A stretch of DNA of 64,000 nt. Source: Hesseltinella vesiculosa (taxonomy: Eukaryota; Mucoromycota; Mucoromycetes; Mucorales; Cunninghamellaceae). Position numbers and translations under genes: made by a program. Numbering within the stretch: the first letter of the stretch is position 1; every line of letters starts with the position of its first letter. Below the pieces are notes generated by a model. The model searched no databases, was not told where the DNA came from, and was given only the letters and a program-made list of their open reading frames with translations. Location of the stretch: the NCBI GenBank assembly GCA_002104935.1, contig MCGT01000019.1, positions 248,001 through 312,000 on the forward strand, read 5' to 3'. Shown here one piece after another: positions 37,187 through 48,401 of this stretch.

Positions 37187-39238
37187 ATGCTTTGGTTTTT
37201 CTTTCTTTCTTTTGCTTTTCTTTGCTCGTGTGACTCCATGGATCCAGTATTTAGTGCCATTCAACACCAACAGGCCAGCTTGCACCTGAACTATTCCATC
37301 CAAGCAGAGGCCCGGCAACTCACTGGACCGTTGGCGACTCCTGTTCACGATAACCATATCTCGTTTTCTCGACACATCACCATTCTTGGCACGCACACAT
37401 TCAAAGTCAAGTATGTTTTAGAAACCGACACACTTATCAAACTGCATCACCTGTCGGTGCGTATCAACTTGCCTCCAATACAGCAGTATAACATGATGGC
37501 GGAAGGCTTCCAATGCTGGTCCACGACGTGCGAACAAGATGCATCGTCCACCTCGACTTCCATTTCATTACCGGTAGCTTGGGTCACCAAATTCGACCTG
37601 CAAGGGCAAGTAGACAAAAAGAACATAAAAACCCATGACCAACGTCGTCGCTGAACTCACTCCTCTCATCTTAATTAGCGACTACAACTTTATCAAATAC
37701 CCCAATAAAGAGGGGGTAGTGCAATCGACAGCTTACACGTATTTCCGGCCCAACGATGCGTCGTCCATTGTATTTTTGGGGTCCTTGTCTGAAGATAGCG
37801 GCTACACTTATTGGATCACCGACTTCAATGCCAACCAACTGACCTTTTACAAGGACATTCAAGGCAAGACGGTGACAGACCGACTGGAGCTCGAATGGCT
37901 GGTGGAACAGGGCAACAACGAGCAGAGCGCTTGGCAGACGTATGCGCAGCAGTTTTTTAACCGGCTGCCCGGCAGTCACGCAGCCTTTGTTCCCGAGCGG
38001 ATTCCAGACTGGAACGGCTTCACCACTTGGTACCAGTATTACGAAGATGTGACTGAAAAAGATGTGTTGGACTGCCTGGATGCGTTTGTCGGCCATGGGT
38101 ACCCAATTGACGTGTTCCAGATCGATGACGGCTTTGAACAGGCCATTGGCGACTGGCTGTTGGTGGACAAGAAGAAATTTCCTCGGGGTATGAAACATTT
38201 GGCTGACCGCATCCGCGACCACAAGATGGTCCCTGGCATCTGGCTTGCTCCCTTTGCTGTGGGCCTCAAGAGCCAGCTGATCCAAGACCACCCAGATTGG
38301 CTGGTCATGCAAGAAGATGGCCAGCCGTTGCTCTCGGGCCCCAATTGGGGAGGCTTCCGCGCGCTTGACATCTACCTGCCTGAAGTGCGGGACTATCTCA
38401 AGCAAGTGTTCGACACCGTCATTGACGACTGGGGTTTCCGTCTGCTTAAGCTGGACTTCCTGTTTGCAACGGCCATGGTGCCACGACTAGGAAAGACCCG
38501 GGGGGAAATCATGTGGGACGCCGTCACCATGGTGCAAGAATGGACGGACGGGCGCGCTCGAGTACTGGCTTCCGGCGTGACCTTGCCAGCTGTGTGGGGC
38601 CGTCTACCCTACTCGCGTGTCAGCAGCGACGCTGCACCCTGGTGGGATCACACTCTGCTACGCCTAGCCCATGTACGTGAACGAGTATCGACACTGAACG
38701 CCCTGGTATCCACACTCAACCGCTGGCCAATGAACAACGTCATGTTTGCCAGCGACCCTGATGTGTTTTTCATTCGCTCCAACAAGAACAAGCTGACGCT
38801 TGACGAACGCCACACCCTGGTCTCGATCAATCACATCCTCGGCAAACTGACCCTCATGTCAGACAATGTTGATCTGTACACCCAAAACGAACATGCTTTG
38901 TATGCTTCAACGTTTCCCAAGCCTCGATGCTCCATGATGGCCATGATCCGCCTCGGCCCTGATGTCTATCAATTGCGTTATACCTGCGGTGGCCGCCACT
39001 ACGTTACCATCACCAACCTTTCCCCCAACGTCTACCGCTTCCTTTTGCCTGTCGACGTAGCCAACACCACGGAAATGGACTCCTCAGCCTCGATCTCGAC
39101 AGCCGATCCATCGCTTGATCCTTTCCAGCAAGAGGACCCAACTGTTTATTTTGAGCTTGGCAATGCTTTGTATGCCCCGGCCGAAAGCCCCTCGATACCC
39201 GAAACGACATGGCATAATGCTGATCTCCGGGAGCCTCT

Positions 39239-39274
<36 letters not shown>

Positions 39275-39701
39275 TCCATGGAAAGGAGTGCAAGAAGTCG
39301 ATCTTCCCAAGGCAGGCTGGCCTCACCCAATTTTTTTTTTTTTACGCTTCGCTGTTCTCTAGGTCATCAAGCCACATATGACACGGACATTTGTACTGTT
39401 GGAGAAGACCGATCTCTTTGCCGGATCGACCGGTCACCTGTTACCAGGCAACGAGATTGCCTCTTTGGAAATCAAAACTGGCACCACGACCAAGGCTATC
39501 ACCTGTCACATCCAACTTTCAACACCACGAGTGGCCAAACCTATCCCTCATCATCTCTATGTTCGCTTTGAAAACAAGCATTTTGACTTGGCCCATTTAC
39601 AAGTCATGGTCGATCATCAGCCTGTTCATCACTATCAACTCCTGGCGGACGCTGCTCCATTCTCATTGTTGAAAATCGAATACGTGCCTTTCCCCCCTTG
39701 A
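37187..39701 (+). CDS. Secreted alpha-galactosidase, glycoside hydrolase family 36
   Basis: Three exons: 37187-37605, 37679-39239, 39363-39701; 772 residues. A hydrophobic N-terminus (MLWFFFLSFAFLCSC) is a likely signal peptide. An N-terminal beta-sandwich is followed by the catalytic barrel: DVFQIDDGFEQAIGDW, PGIWLAPFAV, KLDFLFA with nucleophile Asp399, and SSDAAPWWDH with acid/base Asp457; then a C-terminal beta domain. It should cleave terminal alpha-1,6-galactose from melibiose, raffinose or galactomannan. Intron 1 requires a GC donor (CAAGG|GCAAGT); the GT four bases on shifts frame. Intron 2 starts with GT followed by A31. The motif set resembles the prokaryotic GH36 branch more than the usual Aspergillus AglC type, which is a judgement from memory. 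Confidence 0.88.
39242..39272. repeat. A31 homopolymer directly after a 5' splice site
   Basis: Thirty-one A residues follow the GT of GH36 intron 2. This is the longest single-base run noted in the window. Confidence 0.9.
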
Positions 39702-39888
39702 TTTTCATTGTTATGAAATTGTATTAAGCCATGCCCGTCTATTTTTATCCATGTTAAAAGGAAAGGGAGATGGACGAGGGGGCTAGCAATCAATCAGAGT
39801 AAAATAAAACACTTTAAAAAGGACGCATTTCATTTTCTCATTTGGACATTTCGAGCTCTTCCTTTTTTTTTTTTTTTTTTACCTAATC

Positions 39889-40429
39889 ATGGATACAACC
39901 AGAGATGGTGTGCTCACGCGAAAGTAAAGCAAAGGCCCACAAAGAGGCGAAGCAGCTGACTTTTTTTCATTGTAGTGAATACCTGAAATCGGTGCATGAA
40001 CCAAGTCTGGAAGCGGAAATTGCCTTTGGCGAGTACATGGAGACTCCTGGCGTACAAAGACTGCTGAAGCTGGCGATTCTGGATAAAATTGGCAAAGCGA
40101 GTGGCAAGAACATTCTAAATGAAGCGGACCATCCTGCACTAGAGCGGTCTTATCGAGCCATGGGTGGCGTTGCCAAAGAAATCCTGGAACACTATGACAC
40201 ACAGGACACCGAGAAAAATCCCCGCATCAACTGGGCACTGTACCCTGAGGTTGTCGCTGTCGAGGCTGTGGCTACATTTTACCAGCTTGTATGGAGCCAT
40301 TGTGCTATCGACACCAGCAAAGATAAGGAACTCCCACATTATTTTTTTCTTCTGCAAAAATACAACCAATCCTATCCCCATCTTGTGCGCCACATCACTC
40401 CACTCGACTGCATCAGCAAGTGCGATTAG
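39889..40429 (+). CDS. Unrecognised small protein, 162 residues
   Basis: Two exons: 39889-39923 and 39976-40429, joined by a GT-AG intron that keeps frame (MDTTRDGVLTRN then EYLKSVHEPSLEAEIAFG). The product looks all-helical, with regular amphipathic segments (VQRLLKLAILDKIGKASGKN, VVAVEAVATFYQLVWSH) and no signal peptide or membrane helix. It lies 187 bp downstream of GH36 on the same strand after a T18 tract. I recognise no family. A separate single-domain cytosolic protein is likely; a role with the galactosidase is not supported. Confidence 0.65.
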
Positions 40430-42200
40430 CAACCGTTCCATCTCTTTTTTTTTTTTCAATGTTAAATGGCAAATAGGCAAATTAAATATCCTGAGAAAAC
40501 TATGAACAAGATGGGCTAGCCGAAAAAAAAAATCGGTGGTGCTCTGGCCCTTTTTCAAGTTTCTAGGCAGCAAGATGCTGAAGAAAAATGGCTAAGCGGA
40601 GCAAAAACTCTTTGATGGCTGGGATCCACTTCTTCCTCGGGATGTCAAAAGTGGCATGGCCAACCACTTTTGAAACAATCTTTTGGACATTACCAAAAAA
40701 GCGTTAGGCAAAGCTGAGGGGGAAAAAAAAAGAACGATCAAAAATATTATCGGCCCTCCATCTTCCATTATCACAAGGATCGGCAGCGGCTGTCGCCTAT
40801 GAACATTTGTCTCAGCAAAAGGTAAGTGATCTAGAGCGTCAACTATAAGATAAAACACCGAGGCATTGATGGCGTTTTCTTAAAATGGATGCATCGCTGG
40901 TCACCATTTTTCACGATGCAAGGGTAGAATGTTTATGCGATGGCAATCGGGCTTGCTGTCGTTCTTTCTTTGGGTATTTTTTTTTGTTTAAGAAGAAAAC
41001 TGGCTTGGTGCACGTTCTTTTAGACAGAAGACAGTATATCGAGATTGACTTTTTCCCTTTTTGTTTGTCAACATCTCAAACACCACCATTTTGCCAATGC
41101 CAAGCAATTGACGGAATTAGAGTTCGTACCACAATCAACGGACTCTGATGAAGTCTCCTTTTTTTTTAATATGTTTCTTGGGTGACTTGGTCGGTTCTGA
41201 TTTGGGAAATCGATGGAAGGCCAAGTTGAGGAGGTTCCAGGGGCCGGACGTCAAAAAAAAATAAATAAACAACAGTCGACAAAGGAAAAACGTGCACGCT
41301 CATACGAAACTGCCATTGGATGGAGGAGAATGGAAGCAAGAACGGAACATTTTGTATTAAGAAGGAGCTGGGTTTTTTTTTATTATCTTCTCAATCTGAC
41401 CTGGATTTGAGCCATGGCTTTTATTTTTTTTTTTTCTCGATTGGGGCGTGACCCGTGGCAAAACGGATTTGGGCGTCATCACCAAACTATTGGATTTCAA
41501 ACCTTCTTTCAGCATGACTCGGATGAGTCAAGGCTTGGTAAGATGACAGGTTTTTGTTTCAGTGGTTTGACGCGGTCAGCAGTCAGTCATAAGGAAGCCG
41601 TCAATAGCATGCCTTTTTTTTTTAAATAAATAACAAAGCGTGGGGTCAAAAGTCACAGAAGCGTGTTTCTAAATATCCAATTTCCACGTTGCAAGAAAAA
41701 AAAAATTGAGTTTTCGCACGTTGGACCACGATCACTGATTGCGTTTGCTTCAAAAATTTTGGGGGGAGAAGTGTGTGGGAAGGAGCCAACAAAAGAGATG
41801 AGAGATGGGGATTTACAGTTTCAACATCCGCTAACATAGAGCACTCGTTACTTTAGAATGATTAAAGTTTCCAAAGAACAAGAAAACAAGCCATTCACTC
41901 ACGTTGACATTGGTGCACACAAAAAAAAAAAAAAAAAAAGTCGTTTATGAACAAGAGTGCATGGTGAGAAAAAAGGAAAAAAGGTCGAGGTCTCTAAAAA
42001 TGACCAAGCTTAAAAGCCGACATAACAAGAAGATGAATGTAAAGGACAATGAAAAAGTAGGGCATAAAAATATCTAAGCAAGTTCAAGTATGTAATGCAA
42101 AAACGATCAACGTTGCAGAGCCTTTCAAGTCACCACAGAAAAAAAGGTTGAGGGTCATAATAAAAGTGAGTGGGTGGGGGGGGGGGGGTGGGGAATGAGA
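40430..42200. other. Gene-poor interval between convergent genes
   Basis: About 1.8 kb between two stop codons. Short frames near 40580-40760 and 40885-41150 have mixed coding-like composition but are broken by stops and homopolymers. A long A run lies at 41922-41939 and a G run at about 42176-42188. No gene is supported; old remnants are possible. Confidence 0.45.
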
Positions 42201-44525
42201 TCAAGGTGAAGTGATATCATCTTGATTTGGAGGGGTTGAAGGATGGGAGGAAGATGGCTGGGGTTGAGGAACAGGGGTCGAGACAGTCTCGCTTACATTG
42301 CTGACGCTGCTCGTAGAGGAGCGGCTGCTGCTGGTGCTGACTCGAGTATTGGAACGACGCAGGGGTTTGCCTTTGTTGGACACCGAGTGATTGATCGCTT
42401 CAAAGTGCTGCCACACGTAGTTGCGGCATCGATCAGCATTGGGTAAATCTTGAATCATCTTGGCAATGGTATTTTTGCGCAAACCAAAGAAATCTGGCCC
42501 AACAGGATTATGGCCATAATCCATGTTACGGATAGCAAAGGCTCTGGAGAAAAAAAAAATGAGCGTCAGGGGTATGCATGCGGCTGACATCAAAAAAAAG
42601 AATGTGCTTTACCTGCGAACAGCAATGGTCCAAACAGTGGTTGGGGTCGGGCCACGCCAAACTTCACCGGGGTTATCATCTGCTTCTAATTGAAACTGAA
42701 AGGGAAAAACCAACGTGAGTCTGAGACCAATCCCGCGGTTGACCTGTCACCACTTACAATGGGCTCATCTCCTCCATCCAAAATTTTACATGTGTATTGC
42801 GTGTCACTGTGTGGATCCACCATGCTACGATACCATCTAGTTTTCGAGGGCAAAAAAAAAAGGAGGGAATCAATGCAACTGCAGGTGTTTTTTTTGGAGG
42901 GGTCTTACTTTTTGACACAATAACCAGCTGGGTAAATGTAGCGCTGATTGTGAAAAGCGGGGCGATCCCAAATGACGGAACCGAGATCCAAAACAGTCCA
43001 GGAATCAATATCGACAGGCAGGACAAAGCTACCATGACGATCTTTAGGCACATCCACATATGGGCGAACGTCGTTAGCGTTGGGTGGTTTCGTGTCCCGT
43101 TTTTTCCTCCGTGACTGGTGATAAAAGGCATCCATGGGCTGTTTTCGAATGGCGGAAGGACTGCCATCGATGGGGGAGGTGGAAGAGGAAGGACCGGTAT
43201 ATCGAAGGAGGGGGTGATTGTAATACTGCTGCACGGGAAAGGTATGTGGAGGAGCAGGAGAAGAAGTTGGAGGAGGTGCATAGATCGGACGCTGTGCTTC
43301 ATGTTCATAAGGATGAGGTGCTGTTGCAAGGCCACGACCCCATTCTGAATGAGTGGACGAGACGGATGAATCGAGATCACCTATAAAAAAAAAGTTAGCA
43401 TGGCCATATTGGGGCATACCTGAGAATCAAATAATAAATTTTTTTTTCTCAATGTCGAGTTTGGCTACCTGTTGAGGAAGAAGTGCTCATTGACGGTGGT
43501 ACGAAATCCATGGTTGGACGCAAAGGTTGATCCAGAGATCGTATGGAAGGCAATTTAGATTCCATGGGCCGATCGGGTGCTAATAGCGATCGCATCGGTG
43601 GTAAAGCCCGTGGTGATGTCGACGGTGGAGGAGGGGATGGTTGTGGATGGGCAGGTGGGGATAAACTTTGAGATTGTTGGGTCAGCATGGGGTTGGTTTT
43701 CAGTCGTACCTAGAGAAAAAAAATGAAGCGAAGCATCGGGTGAGTAAAAAAAAAAAAAAAAGGAGCTATTTTTCCCACTTACAGGATGCAGCTGGAGTAA
43801 GACCTGGATGGTGAATTCAAAGCGGTCTGTTTGGTGGTTTTTGATCAATTGTCCAGTGACCGAGGTATGCTCATTTGCAGGATCGTTCAACAAACTGGAC
43901 AAAAGACCATGTCCTTCCCATATGGCCGAAGCCATGACATCCTTGATAGAAGCATCAGGTCGAACTGGACTTTCTTCTGCATTCGCACTGTAAATAGCCA
44001 AATCATGATCCTGTCGCATAAGTTGGTCAGGACTAGCAAAAGATAAATATAGGGTGAGTTTGCAGGAATCACAAGAACGACATTGTACCTTGATGAACAA
44101 ACGGTAACCAGGCATTGACGTAATGAGATCGGAAACCACTGATTTGATGAAATATGCTGAATTTGTGTTTCAAACGTGCATAAGCAGGTGGGTTCTTCAT
44201 CCTTAAAGGTATAATAAACTTTGACTAGAGACAAAAGCGTTAGTAACAAAAAATGATTACTACCTACAGGAGACAGGATCAAGATCTCCGCTTGTAAAAA
44301 AAAAAAAAAAAAAAAAAGCACACACCCCCATTTCGTTTTGATCACCATCCCATCGGCATTTTCCACACCTTCCCGATTCACCCAAAAAAAGATAAAAAAA
44401 AATGGAGACCAAAAGGCTAGAGATCTTGATCCTCTCGAGTCATTACCTTTGGCTGAATGCGATGATGATGCTCGAGGGGAATCCATCATTTTCGAGATTG
44501 ACATGGAAGGTGAAGAAGTCGACAT
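42201..44525 (-). CDS. FYRN/FYRC-domain protein, TBRG1-like
   Basis: Eight exons: 44525-44447, 44290-44264, 44156-43783, 43709-43469, 43380-42909, 42836-42758, 42695-42613, 42543-42201; 565 residues. The C-terminal half carries the FY-rich module: FVLPVDIDSWTVLDLGSVIW, YPAGYCVKKWYRSMVDP (FYRN), CKILDGGDEPIFQ, VWTIAVRRAF, and GPDFFGLRKNTIAKMIQDLP (FYRC side), ending in a Ser/Pro-rich tail. The module occurs in trithorax-type methylases and in TBRG1 and is thought to bind chromatin partners. Residues ~35-160 are folded-looking with a CRSCDSC motif but unrecognised, and a Pro-rich linker joins the halves. Exon 2 is a 27-nt microexon; the exon 2/3 junction is the least certain, although frame closes. 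Introns GT-AG. Confidence 0.8.
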
Positions 44526-47500
44526 TACAAAAGAAGGGTTGTGAAAGGGGAAGAGCGACAATAAAACAAAAAGGAACGAGGTAGTTGGTGAACAGAAAGA
44601 TGGATAGGGGGGAAGCTGCAAATTTGGTTTTTTGTTGCTGTTTCGTGTTTAAGCTTTTGGCATAGTCACTCGGTTTTTATGCTGCAAAGAAGTCGTTCTA
44701 ATAAAAATGGATGGGGTCAAGGAGGTTGTATCGATGGACGATCTCTACGATTTGGTGTACAAGCAGGAGAGTCGAGTAATAATATTAAAAAAAAAAAAAA
44801 AAGTAGATACAAACAAACAACCGTGTGAAGGTTGAAAAGGGAAGAGAAAGAAAGAGAAAAGAGAAGCGAAAATGGCTTTTTTTTTTTGCGAGCGCTCAAA
44901 AAAAAAGAACATCCCGAATGGCGGGAGGAAACGCATCTTTCAGGGCATTTTTCTTTTTTTCTTTTGCTATCGACACTCCTTTTTCATCTACTTTTTCATC
45001 TGCCAATCACTTTTTCTCGCTGTAGACATTGTTATAAAGTAAAATGAAACTGAAACGTCCCCACCCTTTTTGTCAGCGTGGGCAACACAAGCCAATAAGC
45101 TTTTTCAATGGGTAGGTTGTATTGTTCTTCAACGAAATGCTTCTTGAACGACCTTTGTAACGGTGACTCTTTGATTCACGTGCACCTACTCCTAGGTGCT
45201 CAAATGTTTTTTCTACTTCATCCCTCTCATTCTCTCCCCCCTAGCCTTTCTTTCTGCTTTTGACGACCCCCTGTCCCCCTACTCAAATGGCAATTGACGA
45301 CGAAGTCGGGCCAAAAAGAACGGGGTTTCAAGAAAAGCTCTTTTTCTTCTATTTTTTTGTTTTTTTCCCCCTTGTGAACACGATTCGTTTTTTCAATGCA
45401 GTGAGAGAACTTGTTGGCCTTGTGAAAATTGCTAGTTTTAGACGATTTCGAAAAGAGAACGACTTTGATGTTACCCAAAAGGCTGTTTTGGTGAAGCTCA
45501 TTATGGTGTGGCCTGCAATTCAGGGAAATTGAGAATGGCCAACTGAGCTTCATTCCTCAACCTCCGCCTGCAACAAAAGTGTGGCCTTTGAGAGCACGTC
45601 ATTGATGCCAGAGCCTAGAGTGTTTTGTTCTATTGGTTCCAGACAGGTGTAACATGTTTTTTGACAACTCGCTGGTTTTCCATTCCCGCTCCCTCCCCCC
45701 CCCCAATAAATAAAAAGTAGCGTCAGCCCGAAAAAAAAAGTTTTTTCTGGCTACACAATTTCATATTTTTCCCTTTGCCTCTCCCCTCTCCCCACCTCAG
45801 CAAAGTCTTTTTCGCCAAGCGTGAGACGGAGCTGTTTTTGGAAATGCCACGTTGGCCTTTTGTTTAACCTTAAAAAAACAATTCGTCATCCCAAACAAAA
45901 AAAAAAAGAGCAGGTTGATCCTCCTATCAATGTTTGGTCATGAACAAAAAAAAAAGATTTAAAAAAGCTGCTTGTCACCATGGCAACTCCGAGGTGAAGG
46001 TTTCCTTCCGATTATACTCTTTCATTTCCCCACGATCACATGGTGATCGATTCAATTGAGAGACCAAGAGCTTTTTTTTTAAGTTGGGAAAAAAAATTCG
46101 AAAGGACAAAACAGGCAATCATGTGTTGACCCCAAATGATCGAAAAGCAACACCAACCCAAGCGAAAAAAAATCCACCAAGTTGTCGGCGCCGCATTAAG
46201 CTAAACTCTAATTTGCCTCTCTTTTGCATTGTTGGCTCTGAAATCCTCATGAAACAAAAAGAGGTGCATGCCACTCCAGCATATGCATGCTGTTGCAGAG
46301 AGAACCCCATGGACCCGTTTGGTAAATGTTTGTTGTAACCACAACAAAACAAAAAAATGTGCCACAACTTTTTTTGAAAGGACCCAGACTGTCGTCACTG
46401 AGCCTGCTAAATGATCACCCCCATTTGAACTTTAGTAAAAATAGATGACTGTTCCTCCACATTCCGTTACAACACGTCATCTCCTTGCCTTCGGCAACAA
46501 TGGCTTGTCCAAAAAAAATATCAGGATGGAGGCCAATGCAGCAAAATCAAGAGGGGTCTGGGGCAGATCAAGAAATTCAAAAGGAAAACGTTTACCCGAG
46601 GTGTCGCCCCCAATTTATAAAAATTTAAACCACTTGTCACACCTCAATGCCCAAGAGATGTCGTTCGAACCAAAGAACTGGTTTTCCAAGCCTTCACTCC
46701 GTCTTTATTTCGTGATTTTGAGTAACATTGTTGTTCATGGCAAGTCAATTAATCTGACGTGCCATTGACCATTGACTCGTTCCATGGTTTCCCTGGGATC
46801 TGGATTCGGTAGCCTGTTTGTCTTAAACAATTTCTGCACCGAGCCGGCAGGGCCTTTTTTTTTTTTTTTTTTCGTCTCTGGTTCCAGAGACCAAACATCA
46901 TCCAAGCTGTCCTTGGCCAAGCCATTTATTGTTGTTTTCCTCCTGCATTAAGCTTACCATTCACCAGTAGACCCTCTTTGCCTGCAAGCCCCAACAATGA
47001 TGGAGGCACGTGCGTCCCAAAAACATGTGTTGAAGATGCATCACATCACACCGACCACAAAACCAACACCTTGGTTCTGCTCAGCCTTTCTATTTCAGTG
47101 CCACTGACTGTGCAAGTCCTATCAAAAGTTGGCGAAAAGCGGCAGCATCCCTTGTTGGACTCGGTGAGTACTACATTTTAACCACCGCCAACAGCTCAAA
47201 TGTGAGTTGTACGTTTTTAAGAAAGAATGACCATTGGTCAAGTCGACCAAGGATGGTTGCCTAGCCAGCTCCTTTTTCCAGCCAAAAAATCGTCGCAAAC
47301 CGCGAAAAAAAAAAAAAAAAAAGCCGTCAAATGAACCTGCCACCAGCCCATGCTATTCCAACGCCGCAGAAGATGATGTCACTTGGCCAATGAAAACAAT
47401 GGTTACTGGGCTCGCACCGCACGTCCTACACTGTCCCCTCGTTGATTCCTCCTCTGTCTTGCATGGCGACATCTCTATGTTCAAAAACAGCGCACGGGGT

Positions 47501-48184
47501 TTCCGCGGGTTCAAAATACAATTTTTCATCGGCCCCGATTTGATACTGCAAAAGCCATGCCTGATCTTATCGTCAGTAACTTGCTCCATGTCGCACTTGA
47601 TGGGCCTACTTTAATGAAGGAAATCCGCCAACACTTTGATCCATGGACGAAGATGATCCGGCTTGCTCAAGAGAACACCTACCCTGATCACCAGCCGCCT
47701 TGTGTACACGCTGGCCAGAAATCAAAGAGGGCTGTGCGGCGATTGAATCAACCCGCCCATTTCTTTTTCGTCATTCTGAAAAAAAAAAAAAGCAAATGCT
47801 ACAAAGCACTTTTGAGCGATTGGATTGATGTGTCAGTTTGCAAATAGTCCTCAAATGCATGTATGATGATGGTGCTGAAAAAATCAGGTCGATTGGTGGC
47901 GATTGCCCAGCCAACTTTTGATCCATTTCGATTTGGCTCCTCCGACCCACCCAGCTTAAAAACATGAAAAATCGGCCGTTTTCACCAGGGGACAGCTAGG
48001 CAATTTGATCAAAAATCACAGTGCAAAACTACTTTAAATAAATTCAGCCCAAATTTTGCACACATGTACAAAATGATCAGAGATACTGTAACGTTGATTA
48101 AAATGATGACAACTCTCTTGGACAACGGGAAAGAGCTAGAAAGTGCTGGCAGCCACTGTTAGACAAAGCTGCGAAGAATGGGCC
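44526..48184. other. Largest gene-poor stretch in the window
   Basis: About 3.7 kb upstream of Hsp70. Poly-A, poly-T and poly-C tracts are frequent at 44700-46000. From about 46400 to 47850 there are short plus-strand frames with coding-like composition (for example KEIRQHFDPWTKMIRLAQEN at ~47620) but no continuous gene, splice logic or family match. I read it as the FYR gene promoter plus possible decayed elements. Confidence 0.45.
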
Positions 48185-48401
48185 AATGAGAGACCGGACA
48201 GCGGACTTTGGAATGACATGGAAGGTTCCTGAGGTTTCTCTTTTTTTCTGCGCCTTTCCTTCCAGTTTCTGCTTTGCCATCGAGAGTTCTTCATGGTTCT
48301 GGAAACACGCGGTCATGAAATCTATAAAAAGGATGGAAGATCCAAGTTGATTTGACACATTATTTTACAAAAAAAAAGTTACTGCTGTGAAATTTATTAA
48401 G
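48185..48401 (+). promoter_or_regulatory. Hsp70 promoter: heat-shock elements and TATA box
   Basis: Inverted heat-shock units GAAGGTTC (48221-48228) and TTCTGGAA (48297-48304), with further single TTC/GAA units nearby, fit the HSF1 site nGAAnnTTCn. A TATA box (TATAAAAA) lies at 48323-48330, 72 bp before the ATG. The arrangement predicts heat-inducible expression through Hsf1. Confidence 0.75.

Noticed and set aside
40592..40858. Possible retroelement fragment (WDPLLPRDV-like reading on the plus strand)
   Set aside because: Too short and frame-broken to assign to any element.
43887..44621. 244-residue frame containing KVYYTFKDEEPTCLCTFE within the FYR gene
   Set aside because: It looks coding-like, but including it as an exon cannot be joined in frame to the following conserved part with any donor; I treat it as intronic with some doubt.
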